Source of the DNA: Planctomycetota bacterium
Lineage (GTDB): Bacteria > Planctomycetota > Planctomycetia > Planctomycetales > Planctomycetaceae
DNA: 64,000 bases
NCBI GenBank assembly: GCA_030836185.1
Contig: JAURQH010000067.1
Span: 1-64,000 of the forward strand
Direction of reading: 5' to 3'
Shown here: positions 56,724-64,000 of the stretch, in pieces
Numbering within the stretch: position 1 is the first letter of the stretch
Layout of the letters: every line of letters starts with the position of its first letter
Made by a program: the position numbers and the translations under genes
The notes under the pieces: model-generated
Database searches by the model: none
What the model saw: the letters and a program-made list of their open reading frames with translations, nothing else
Told to the model about the DNA's origin: nothing

Positions 56724-57203
56724 ATGACCACATTACTCACCATCGACGGCCTAGTCGCTTCACCTCAATCGTGGACGCTCGCAGACCTCCAATCTTTAGC
56801 GGGAGAGATTCAGATTCCCGACGTCACTGAGAAAATACCGGACCGCAAAGGAGCCGGATTGACGCTCAAAGGGATCCTCAATCTCGTCCAGCCCACGATT
56901 GACGATTTCTGGATCACGTTCCACGCATCCCATGATAATTTTTCTTCCAGCATCCCGGCTGACGCAACAGTCATCGACACCGGTATTGTCATTTACGCTC
57001 TTGATGGAGAAGCCTTGCCCGTTGAGAAAGGAGGACCAACTCGGTTCGTCATCCCCAACCCGGCAGCCTGCCAAACGGCTGAACTCGACGAATGTGCAAA
57101 CGTCAAATTCCTGGACCGGATTGAAATCACGGCAGAACGTGGACGCGACACGCGACCCACCAATGAGGAAGAACACGCTGCAATTCACGATCACGATCAT
57201 TGA
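56724..57203 (+). CDS. Single-domain molybdopterin-binding oxidoreductase-like protein
   Basis: A 159-residue protein matching the oxidoreductase molybdopterin-binding (sulfite oxidase) fold: LLTIDGLVASPQSWTLADLQSL, KGAGLTLKGILNLVQPTIDDFWITFHASHDNFSSSIP, LDGEALPVEKGGPTRFVIPN. No signal peptide or dimerisation domain, so shorter than the usual 250-400. The usual cofactor-ligating Cys position is not clearly conserved. The C terminus is acidic and His-rich (NEEEHAAIHDHDH), possibly a metal site. It follows priA after 57 bases; a MobA-like cofactor gene lies 6 kb away. Confidence 0.78.
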   Translation: MTTLLTIDGLVASPQSWTLADLQSLAGEIQIPDVTEKIPDRKGAGLTLKGILNLVQPTIDDFWITFHASHDNFSSSIPADATVIDTGIVIYALDGEALPVEKGGPTRFVIPNPAACQTAELDECANVKFLDRIEITAERGRDTRPTNEEEHAAIHDHDH

Positions 57204-57236
57204 ACGCATTCGCTATTCGTAATTAAAATTAATAGA

Positions 57237-57272
57237 GGTCGGGGAGTCCGAAATCAATCGGACTTCCCGACC
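57237..57272. terminator. Bidirectional terminator-like hairpin
   Basis: GGTCGGGGAGTCCG pairs with CGGACTTCCCGACC (one G-T pair) around an AAATCAAT loop. It lies between the ends of the converging molybdopterin-like gene and the DUF1559 gene. On the minus strand it is followed by a T-rich stretch (TCTATTAATTTTAATT), on the plus strand by CCCTATATAA, so it fits the minus-strand gene better. Confidence 0.7.
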
Positions 57273-57302
57273 CCTATATAATCTGGGGACTGACTGATGA
57301 CT

Positions 57303-58280
57303 TTAGAATTGCCCAATGGGGTTGCCGTCATTACGGTTGAGCAGATTCTGGAACAAAAAGTTTTCGTTGCCATCGGTCGGATCGGGGTCATTCTCGATAT
57401 TTTCGCTAATGAATCGCACGGCCCCATCACCTAACAGGAAATGTGCCCCACCCGTATGGTTACTACTGAATCCGCGAGCGCATTCGGCAACCGTGAGTCC
57501 CGACCCAGAATCTGTCCCCAAAGGATTGATGCCAAAACGACCAATCGCGATGATTGTACGACCACGCATTACCGAAGCATCTCCATCAGTTCCAAAGATG
57601 ACACCTGCGTGGCAGTTGCCGTTTCAACCATTGTCATTCAGTTTCCAGTTTCGCTCACCGACCACAATCGTATTACTCAGACCATCTGTGTAATCGCGAA
57701 AGCTCCGATTGGTATTTGCGAAAAATGTGCCTTGATGCTGCTCTCCAGTAACATTTGACCAATAATCACCATCATGCACTCCCAAATAATTAGAACTGGC
57801 GACTTCTTGCTCGACATCATTCACATCTCGAAGAGTATGCTCGTTGTTAACCTCGGGGGAAGTGTCTGAGGGACATCGAAATCCGCTAATCGGTTTTTGC
57901 ATAAGATCGAGTAAATTCGCATTGGTCAGAGCGGTAGCTAATGGTTGCGACCCGACATCAAGCTGTTGATAAAGCGGAGCCTGATCGAGAAACGGAAGAA
58001 GATAAGAGGACCACCCCCAACTTGACCGGAAATCAATCTGTACGACATATCCTGGGGGCAATGCCGTATGGGTGTCGTGATAATTATGCAAAGCCAGACC
58101 AATCTGTTTGAGATTGTTTTTGCAGGATGATCGTCTTGCCGCTTCGCGAGCTTGTTGGACGGCGGGCAACAGTAAGGCCACCAGAACAGCAATGATGGCG
58201 ATTACAACAAGTAATTCAATGAGCGTAAAACCGCGTTTAGTTCTCGCACCAGAAGTGCAGACTTTTTGAGTGGAAGACAT
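57303..58280 (-). pseudogene. DUF1559 prepilin-like protein, interrupted by an in-frame TGA
   Basis: The N terminus is a type IV pilin-like signal ([56 protein letters not shown]), diagnostic for DUF1559 (SBP_bac_10) proteins abundant in planctomycetes. Translation proceeds to NWKLNDNG and meets TGA at 57624-57626. The same frame continues without it as NGNCHAGVIFGTDGDASVMRGRTIIA...SSNHTGGAHFLLGDGAVRFISENI...LFQNLLNRNDGNPIGQF, the normal family ending, to 57303. Reading through gives about 325 residues, the expected size, so a single nonsense change (for example TGG to TGA) is likely. The start at 58280 (ATG) is preferred over the TTG at 58304. Confidence 0.82.
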
Positions 58281-58462
58281 CAGTGGGGCTTTCTGAACAG
58301 TCAAGAGGGGAATGGCTCGTTCGCCGTAAAAGCGAGCAATCTACACGAAACAACCAGTGTAGACTATGTTTAGTTCGCGTCAACGAGCTAGTAAAATATT
58401 GGGAAAGTTTTCCTCAGTAAAAGATGAGATCATCACAGACTGATGAAAACTGAAATGACTGA

Positions 58463-59341
58463 CTATAACCCGGTGCGGTCGGTCGAGCGGCGGTCGCTGA
58501 CCGGTTGTCCCGAATAGAGTTGTCCCTGCATGCTGGCTTCTCTCCACGGGCCGGGAGCATCAAACAACGTCGGATCAAGTTTCATATCAGTGATCAACAC
58601 GCCGGGGGTGTGCAGCTTCAATTTTCCCACGATGGCACCATCGGGACGAACTGCAAAACTGGGCCAACAGGAAGGTCGTGCGGTGCTGTTGTTGGCTGAG
58701 ATCCAAAGATGATTTTCAGCAGCGCGACAGGCCATTGTCGAAGGAACAATCGTTTGCCAGATGTTGTAGTCGTCATCGGCCACTGTCGTTTTGCGGGCGT
58801 TGTGAAACGACTGTAACAGTATCTTCACTCCTCGCTTGAGATAATCACGATACAGTTCGGGGAACCGGTACTCGTAACAAATCGCCACGCCGCAAGTAAT
58901 CCCTTTGATCTTGAATGTTACCGGTCGATTGCCGGGAGAATAATGAGCCAGATCGAGAGTCGGCTTTGGTTTCTGTTGACCGGTACAAAAGCGTTTATCG
59001 TATCGGTCGATGATCTTCCCGCCGTTGTCGATCACATACAGACAATTATGCGGTTTATGCGCACCCGTCAAACGATGCGACGAACCGAGCAAAGTCCAGA
59101 GTTTCAATTTTTTGGCTGCCGCCTGAATCGTTTGTGTGGCGGCTTTCAGATTGTCCCAATCAAAACCCACGAATGATTTGAACTCAACCCCCGCGTATCC
59201 TGAAAGGGCACACTCCGAGAAGTGCGCGATGTCGGCGTTTTGCTCGGCCGCTTGCCGCATTTGTTTCAGAATGTAACGGCAATTGCTATCGATATCGGAT
59301 TCAACAGAAAATTGACAGGTGGCAACGCGGAGAGATTTCAT
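58463..59341 (-). CDS. Carbon-nitrogen hydrolase (nitrilase superfamily)
   Basis: A 292-residue hydrolase with the Glu-Lys-Cys triad E43 (FSECALSGYAG), K116 (RYDKRF) and C155 (GVAICYEYRFPELYRDYLKRGVKILLQSFHNA). The C-terminal strands WISANNSTARPSCWPSFAVRPDGAIVGKL match the fold. The substrate, an amide or nitrile, cannot be told; the extended LQSFHNARKTTVADDDYN loop differs from omega-amidase and N-carbamoylputrescine types. It stands alone upstream of the DUF1559 gene. Confidence 0.92.
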   Translation of the reverse strand: MKSLRVATCQFSVESDIDSNCRYILKQMRQAAEQNADIAHFSECALSGYAGVEFKSFVGFDWDNLKAATQTIQAAAKKLKLWTLLGSSHRLTGAHKPHNCLYVIDNGGKIIDRYDKRFCTGQQKPKPTLDLAHYSPGNRPVTFKIKGITCGVAICYEYRFPELYRDYLKRGVKILLQSFHNARKTTVADDDYNIWQTIVPSTMACRAAENHLWISANNSTARPSCWPSFAVRPDGAIVGKLKLHTPGVLITDMKLDPTLFDAPGPWREASMQGQLYSGQPVSDRRSTDRTGL

Positions 59342-59466
59342 AAGGAGGGCAAACAGTGGAGATGAAGTAATCGATCAGGTCCATGAGAGGAGAAGACATC
59401 TTACTCAAACTTGATATGGCATCCCAATAAAACTAATGACTTCGCCAAAAATAGATTGATGACCAC

Positions 59467-60144
59467 CTACGAGCTTTCCAAAGCTTGTCTCAAAGGGCAG
59501 TCTTGCGGAACCGGATCACCTCGCCGATACGCTTCAAGCAGAACTCGAGACTGTTGCGCCAGTTGCCGTCGCACTTCACGCCGGTTGCCTTTGATACGGG
59601 CAATCTTCATTTCGTCGTACGCCGTAGTGGCGTGTCTCAGCCAGGCGATGACTGCCGACTCGGCTCGTTGTTCCAGCGGAATTCGTTCTGTCCGCGCGAC
59701 CGTCCCGCTGCCGACAGGAGTTGCATGTGCGGTGACAGCATCGGCCAATTGCTTTGCCTGCGACTCATAGACCGCTGCAAAGTCCAAAAACGTGAAGACC
59801 GCCTTGCGGAACTCTTCGACGTACTGATTGTGTTTTTTCTCTTTGCGGGCGAGATCGGTGGCTCGCTTCTTTTGATAGGCATCCGTCGAACGCTCGGCAT
59901 CCAGCTCTTCACGTATCGTCTTAATGCGTTCGGCATCTGCCCAAACACCTTTCGAGAAATTTTTACGCCCTTTCTTCTCCTGAAGCGTCCATGTCGGACC
60001 GCTGGCTTTGACGCGACGAGTGAGAGTGGCATCGCCGGGAGGCAACAATTCCCAATCTGCCGGCACTTCGAGTTCTAGTCCGTCAGAGGTCCGCACAACG
60101 CGTGTGCTTGGCCCCGGTTGAACAATCCGTGTTGTCGTGGGCAT
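59467..60144 (-). CDS. DUF2293 domain protein
   Basis: A 225-residue protein. Residues about 15-90 form a small beta domain (LELEVPADWELLPPGDATLTRRVKASGPTWTLQEKKGRKNFSKGVWADAERIKTIREEL), the usual N-terminal part of DUF2293 proteins, and the rest is helical (FRKAVFTFLDFAAVYESQAKQLADAVTAHATPVGSGTVARTERIPLEQRAESAVIAWLRHATTAYD), including the DUF2293 core with its conserved Arg/His residues. Function is unknown. No operon partner. Confidence 0.82.
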   Translation of the reverse strand: MPTTTRIVQPGPSTRVVRTSDGLELEVPADWELLPPGDATLTRRVKASGPTWTLQEKKGRKNFSKGVWADAERIKTIREELDAERSTDAYQKKRATDLARKEKKHNQYVEEFRKAVFTFLDFAAVYESQAKQLADAVTAHATPVGSGTVARTERIPLEQRAESAVIAWLRHATTAYDEMKIARIKGNRREVRRQLAQQSRVLLEAYRRGDPVPQDCPLRQALESS

Positions 60145-60200
60145 CCTGCCAGTTCTTTCTGTGGGAGTTGGATACGTCTTTTTTTTTGATCACGCCAAGG

Positions 60201-60321
60201 CGCAGAGGCGCAAAGGATTGAAATGAACGACGATTATAAACTCATTTGACGTTGTGCTTTCAGGCGCAAAGATTCGTCATGGGATTCATCTCTCTTTTCT
60301 CTGCGTCTTTGCGGCTCTGCG
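60201..60321. repeat. Inverted repeat CGCAGAG-N-CGCAAAG
   Basis: CGCAGAGGCGCAAAG at 60201-60215 and CTTTGCGGCTCTGCG at 60307-60321 are inverted copies differing at one base, and GGCGCAAAG occurs again in between (near 60263-60271). The word family (GCAAAG/GCAGAG) is a common intergenic repeat in environmental bacteria. It lies in the gap between DUF2293 and pyrD, which holds no gene. Confidence 0.6.
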
Positions 60322-60424
60322 TGCCAAACTCAAGTCACAATGATTCAATCCACGACGACCAATCGTAAATCTAAAAGAAAGCAATAATGACTTCAGAATC
60401 TTTCACGCGAAACTCAATGCTGAT

Positions 60425-61342
60425 TCACTTTTTAGGGAATTGCAGCGTGCCGACGAGTTCCGAGATGTTGGCACAACTCTCTTCTTCACAAATACGATCC
60501 AACTCCTCAACAAGTTGAGACGAGAGGCCGGGATTGTAGAAGTTGGCGGTCCCGATTTGGACAGCACTCGCCCCGGCGACGATGAACTCCATCACATCGT
60601 CGATGGATGATATCCCACCAATACCGATGATCGGGATATCGACCTTGCTGGCCACCTGATAGACCACACGTAATGCGAGTGGTTTGATGGCCGGGCCCGA
60701 GAGTCCACCGATGCCGTTACCGAGAATTGGTTTTCGTTTGCGCCAATTGACGGCCATCCCTTGAAAAGTATTCACCAGCGAGACAGCGTCAGCCCCACCT
60801 TCTTTCGCCCCTTGAGCGATCAATGGAACATCGGTGACGTTTGGGGTCAACTTGGCGATGACTGGTAAATCGCACGACTCACGAACGGCTCGCACCACTT
60901 CTTCCGTCAACTTGGGATCGGTCCCCATATCAACACCGCCCGTGACATTTGGGCAGGAGATATTCAATTCCAACCCGGCGACACCTTCAATGCCCGCAAG
61001 ACGTTCGGCCATCATGCGGAAGTCGTCGACCGACTTGCCGGCAATATTGGCGATGACGGCAGCTTCCAAGCTCAGCAGATACTGTAGATGGGTGTCGATG
61101 AAGGTATCGAGTCCATCGTTATCGAGACCGATGGAGTTAAGCAGCCCAGACGACGTTTCAACCGTCCGAGGTGGTTTGTTTCCGATCCTCGGGGTAGGAG
61201 TGATGGTCTTGGGAATCAAGCCGCCAAGTTGAGAGAAATCGACAAACGCCTGCATCTCTTTCGCATAGCCAAATGTTCCCGAGGCCACAAGAATGGGGTT
61301 CTTCAGAGTGAGTCGATTGAGTTTGACTTCGAGGCGGTTCAC
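60425..61342 (-). CDS. pyrD: Dihydroorotate dehydrogenase, class 1B catalytic subunit
   Basis: A 305-residue flavoprotein oxidising dihydroorotate to orotate in pyrimidine synthesis. [48 protein letters not shown] with active-base Cys130 (the class 1 hallmark), [43 protein letters not shown] and [33 protein letters not shown] are all present. The Cys base and the lack of a membrane-binding N terminus indicate class 1B, which normally pairs with PyrK; no pyrK is next to it. The GTG start at 61342 fits family length better than the ATG at 61384. Confidence 0.94.
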   Translation of the reverse strand: MNRLEVKLNRLTLKNPILVASGTFGYAKEMQAFVDFSQLGGLIPKTITPTPRIGNKPPRTVETSSGLLNSIGLDNDGLDTFIDTHLQYLLSLEAAVIANIAGKSVDDFRMMAERLAGIEGVAGLELNISCPNVTGGVDMGTDPKLTEEVVRAVRESCDLPVIAKLTPNVTDVPLIAQGAKEGGADAVSLVNTFQGMAVNWRKRKPILGNGIGGLSGPAIKPLALRVVYQVASKVDIPIIGIGGISSIDDVMEFIVAGASAVQIGTANFYNPGLSSQLVEELDRICEEESCANISELVGTLQFPKK

Positions 61343-61581
61343 AGAATTCCCGTGTATTTCGAATCGATGATTTATTAGGAACATCGAATGTAATACCGAG
61401 AGACCTCGGTGGCAACGCCGCAGAAAGAGTTTCCACGACAGAATGCTAGCGCAGAGCGAACATAAGTCGTCGCGGGACTCGAAAAACTCAAGTCCGCGTC
61501 GATCATAAGGCCATCATCGTCACGCTCTACCCACCTCACTCGAAACCAAGAATCGAGTGAGGGTATTGGCTGAACAATGAA

Positions 61582-61803
61582 CTAGATGACGCCGCCATGC
61601 ACACGGTAAGGTGTGGCAAAATCTGGAGCATCAAGGAACCAGATTCGTTCCCAGATCTCATTGATGTGCCGTTGTGACTCCGAGGAGTTAATCAATTGTC
61701 GTGCCCGTGTATCCCGGTTCGATGACCAGATGGGGACAAAACAACCGACTTGAACCGCAGAGATGGCCAGCATCAGTCCGGTGAGAACAAGTTTCCGCAT
61801 CAT
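61582..61803 (-). CDS. Small lipoprotein-like hypothetical protein
   Basis: A 73-residue protein. MMRKLVLTGLMLAISAVQVGC is a lipoprotein-type signal (lipobox-like VQVGC), followed by FVPIWSSNRDTRARQLINSSESQRHINEIWERIWFLDAPDFATPYRVHGGVI. GGGAGA lies just upstream of the tandem ATG start at 61803. Similar short proteins ending in HGGVI are common in planctomycetes; no function is known. Confidence 0.72.
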   Translation of the reverse strand: MMRKLVLTGLMLAISAVQVGCFVPIWSSNRDTRARQLINSSESQRHINEIWERIWFLDAPDFATPYRVHGGVI

Positions 61804-62127
61804 GCTTCTCCCTGATCTTTGAGATCCGAACCTCCTCACCAGCAACCTTGCTGGCGCAAACGAAGTCCGTTTCTCCGGTCCGTAAGGACCCGATGTCGTG
61901 AATTAGTAACAGGTTGTTGAAACGTTGAAGGTCGTTGATTCCGAGGACCTGAACCAGTAATTCGATGGGTCATCAATTGTGATGCGGGAAATCACGATGC
62001 AGGATCAGGACGATCCTTGAAAGGTAGGAGCCGGATTTTTACCGGTCTGTCCGATCTACGTCAAGAATGATTTCCTGACGCATCGGAAAAGTTGTATTGG
62101 GGCCAGCCAAATTGGAATTCCGTCGGT
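61804..62127. other. Intergenic region with small hairpins
   Basis: Between the small lipoprotein gene and the end of the HU gene. It contains hairpins CCAGCAA/TTGCTGG (61839-61854) and GGTCC-GTAA-GGACC (61877-61890). Neither has a T tract, and no gene or known RNA family is recognised. Confidence 0.4.
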
Positions 62128-62553
62128 TCAGAACGACGGAGATCCGGGTGGTGGCGGAGTTTGTGGCGGCGGGGACGAATGTCCCAAAGGTGGTTGGCTC
62201 TGCACGGGTGGCGGACTCATGGGGGAGGTTGTCCCCGAATCCTGCTGAGTGATGGAAGCGTTATGCTCATCATCGCTCATTTGCTTGACCCGTTCCTCCA
62301 TCTCCTTACCAGGCTTAAAGGTTACGACGTATTTTTCTGCGACGTCGACCCGTTCTCCGGTTCGAGGGTTACGTGCCTTGCGAGCTGCCCGTTTCTTCAC
62401 CTCAAACACACCGAAGTTCCTTAACTCAATGCGTTTGTCGGTTACGAGAGTTTCCACAATCGCGTCAAACGTCTTCTGCACAATCTCTTTGGTCTTGAGT
62501 TGTGTCAGTCCGATGTCGTCTGCGATGGCCTTAACGATTTCTTTCTTCGTCAC
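62128..62553 (-). CDS. HU-family DNA-binding protein with Pro-rich tail
   Basis: A 141-residue histone-like protein. Residues 1-90 are a standard HU/IHF fold ([36 protein letters not shown], then [47 protein letters not shown]) with the DNA-intercalating RNPRTGE arm. Residues 91-141 are an added tail rich in Pro, Ser and Gln ([15 protein letters not shown]). The GTG start at 62553 has AGGAGA at 62563-62568. It likely compacts and bends DNA as a dimer; the tail is unusual, probably flexible and of unknown role. Confidence 0.93.
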   Translation of the reverse strand: MTKKEIVKAIADDIGLTQLKTKEIVQKTFDAIVETLVTDKRIELRNFGVFEVKKRAARKARNPRTGERVDVAEKYVVTFKPGKEMEERVKQMSDDEHNASITQQDSGTTSPMSPPPVQSQPPLGHSSPPPQTPPPPGSPSF

Positions 62554-62964
62554 GACTCACTGTCTCCTGTGAGGACGCTGCGAGAGGCTGATTTGCTCCT
62601 TCGGGAGCAGGGCCGAATATGACTCAACTTTATGCCTAATGCGGACTTACTGTCAAGACGGATCTTGCCAGGCGGTCCTTTCACCAAGCCTCAAGGAGCT
62701 TTTTATCGTTCGGCCAACCAGTTCGCACCATCTTCAAATCATTTGCGACCTGTCAGCGATTCAATTGTCAAAGATCTGATGTAAACTGTTTGATTGAAAC
62801 AGATTACAGAATATTTGTGGCCCCAAACAATACTCTGGGAGCGAGCCGAAAGACTCTCCACCTTTAACTCATCGGCAGTCCGTCCGCAGCGACTCCATGA
62901 AAAATCGACAGAATCGTTAGATTTTTCCTAAACCCACCTTTGAGAGATTTTCCGCAACTCCTGA
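62554..62964. other. Intergenic region upstream of the HU gene
   Basis: It holds the HU promoter and leader. GCTCC-TTCG-GGAGC at 62595-62608 is a hairpin inside the leader (a UUCG tetraloop on the plus strand, CGAA on the transcribed minus strand). The rest, toward the YkgJ-type gene end, shows no gene. Confidence 0.45.
62627..62656 (-). promoter_or_regulatory. HU gene promoter
   Basis: A perfect TTGACA -35 box (62651-62656 on the minus strand) is followed after 18 bases by TAAAGT (62627-62632) as the -10. Transcription would start near 62620, giving a leader of about 67 bases that contains the CGAA hairpin. Confidence 0.55.
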
Positions 62965-63405
62965 TCACAATTCGATCTGCGACGCGCGATGTTCGATTTC
63001 CTCAAGAGAAACGAAGTTACCCTGCCCCGCTCCGGGGCATTCACGCTGCGTTTCTTGCCAGTCCTTGGACGAAGCTATGTTTGATCGCCAGAATGGCCAG
63101 GTGCGACATTGAATGGGCCGTGCTTCATAAATTGTACAGCCACGAGACTCGCCATCAAAAAAGACGCAGTCGCCATTGGCGTATTCGCGGAGTGAAAGCC
63201 TTCCACGAACGATTCGTGTGTGCATCAATCGTACTTCGCCGATGCTCTTGTTCAGATGATCGGCTATGTCCTGAAGTTCATCCTCACTAATCCAGACAGC
63301 TCCAGGGGCTCCCGTGCAACAATTGCCACACTGCGTACACTCGAATTTCAAACCCTCGGCGTACCAAGGTTTGGAGGAGATTGGTTCGTCCTGCTGATCT
63401 GCCAT
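62965..63405 (-). CDS. YkgJ-family cysteine-cluster protein
   Basis: A 146-residue protein with the zinc/iron-chelating CxxCxxCC pattern: FECTQCGNCCTGAPGAVWISEDE near the N terminus, GDCVFFDGESRGCTIYEARPIQCRTWPFW in the middle. The start at 63405 (MADQQDEP) is preferred over 63480, which would overlap the divergent MobA-like gene. The family is widespread, presumed to bind metal or an Fe-S cluster, and has no settled function. It is divergent from the MobA-like gene by 48 bases. Confidence 0.9.
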   Translation of the reverse strand: MADQQDEPISSKPWYAEGLKFECTQCGNCCTGAPGAVWISEDELQDIADHLNKSIGEVRLMHTRIVRGRLSLREYANGDCVFFDGESRGCTIYEARPIQCRTWPFWRSNIASSKDWQETQRECPGAGQGNFVSLEEIEHRASQIEL

Positions 63406-63453
63406 CAATTGGCCCTCTGGTTCTCGGAATGAATTTCTACAATAATCGTTATC

Positions 63454-64000
63454 ATGACCAACCTGCAATCCTCTGCACAATTTCCTGAAACCGCCGGCAT
63501 CATTTTATGTGGTGGAAAGTCTTCACGGATGGGCCGTCCGAAATGGTCTCTCCCTGTTGGTGAAGAAAACTGCCTTCAACGTACAATTCGCATTCTCCAG
63601 CAAGTTGTTTTTCCCGTGATTGTCGTCGCCGCAGAAGATCAAAACATCACCGATCTGCCGGATGGTGTGACACTCGTGCGGGATGAAGTTCCCGAAAAAG
63701 GGCCGTTAGCGGGACTCAGTGCAGGCTTCGACGCCTTAAAATCAAATTCACAAATCCACTCTGCCTACGTGACTGCATGTGATGTACCGTTGCTGAAACC
63801 CGCATTTGTCGCAACGATCATTTCCCAGCTTAAAAATCACGATTTGGCCGTTGTGAAGGAGGCGAAGTTTTATCATCCCCTGGCAGCCGTTTATAGATTG
63901 GATCTTGCTGACCGAGTGGCGTCTTTATTGGGTGCCGACCGCTTGCGACCATTCTTTCTCATTGACGAATCCAACAGTCGTGAAATTGAAGTGAATGAAT
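63454..64000 (+). CDS. MobA-like molybdenum cofactor guanylyltransferase, partial
   Basis: An open frame from ATG 63454 runs off the end of the window. It starts MTNLQSSAQFPETAGIILCGGKSSRMGRPKWSLPVG, the nucleotide-binding LxGGxSxRMGxxK signature of NTP transferases, continues PEKGPLAGLSAGFDAL and AYVTACDVPLLKPAFVATII, and matches MobA-type enzymes that link GMP to molybdopterin; related MocA/cytidylyl enzymes cannot be fully excluded. At least 182 residues are visible, most of the usual 190-210. It could serve the molybdopterin-binding protein encoded at 56.7 kb. Confidence 0.85.
   Translation, partial: MTNLQSSAQFPETAGIILCGGKSSRMGRPKWSLPVGEENCLQRTIRILQQVVFPVIVVAAEDQNITDLPDGVTLVRDEVPEKGPLAGLSAGFDALKSNSQIHSAYVTACDVPLLKPAFVATIISQLKNHDLAVVKEAKFYHPLAAVYRLDLADRVASLLGADRLRPFFLIDESNSREIEVNE

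Overview
The window looks like a chromosome segment of a planctomycete (order Planctomycetales, moderate GC by eye). The evidence is the set of families hardly seen together elsewhere: DUF1553/DUF1549, DUF1080 and DUF1501 proteins encoded side by side, three secreted sulfatases, a DUF1559 prepilin-like protein, paired PQQ-type beta-propeller proteins and many secreted proteins of unknown role. I found no rRNA, tRNA or CRISPR array.

Layout. 1-3.2 kb: the right end of an IS3-family element that has cut off the 3' part of an OprP-like porin gene, an OmpR-type response regulator without a kinase partner, and a secreted LamG-like protein. 3.3-8.7 kb: a sodium:solute symporter, a HicA/HicB toxin-antitoxin pair with a clear promoter, and a MoxR ATPase / DUF58 pair with a four-helix-bundle (S23-type) gene lodged between them, bounded by inverted AT-rich repeats, plus a frameshifted conserved gene. 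8.8-14.4 kb: a degenerate sigma-54-activator-like protein, a secreted Cys/Ala/Pro repeat protein with HEAT repeats, and two UDP-glucuronate-using enzymes (4-epimerase and decarboxylase). 14.4-20.1 kb: the DUF1553-DUF1080-DUF1501 operon. 20.2-31 kb: sulfatase + PAP2 phosphatase, ArsC-like protein, hemolysin III, a secreted protein split at a run of nine G, a GQSN-type esterase, a RAYT transposase remnant, lysS, and an APH-like/P-loop kinase fusion. 31-44 kb: FKBP isomerase, two more sulfatases, PIG-L deacetylase, a GT2 glycosyltransferase, an NfeD-type membrane protease and two PQQ-like propeller proteins. 44-64 kb: mostly housekeeping genes (rpe, accD, uvrD/pcrA-type helicase, purH, tsf, rpsB, priA, pyrD, HU) mixed with a Ser/Thr kinase, a histidine-phosphatase-like protein lacking its catalytic residues, a broken DUF1559 gene, a nitrilase, DUF2293, a YkgJ-type Cys-cluster protein and the start of a MobA-like gene.

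How it fits together: much of the accessory content (sulfatases, PIG-L deacetylase, DUF1080, GQSN esterase, GT2, UDP-xylose/UDP-galacturonate synthesis) points to degradation of sulfated, acylated polysaccharides and to building of surface glycans. No single undescribed system stands out beyond doubt. The strongest candidates for a second look are the Cys-repeat HEAT protein, the repeat-bounded S23 gene inside the MoxR-DUF58 pair, the G9-tract split secreted protein, and the active-site-less enzymes (phosphatase-like, enhancer-binding-protein-like, first protease domain of the NfeD protein). Several genes are broken by single-base events, two of them in homopolymers, so sequencing error must be excluded before they are read as biology.
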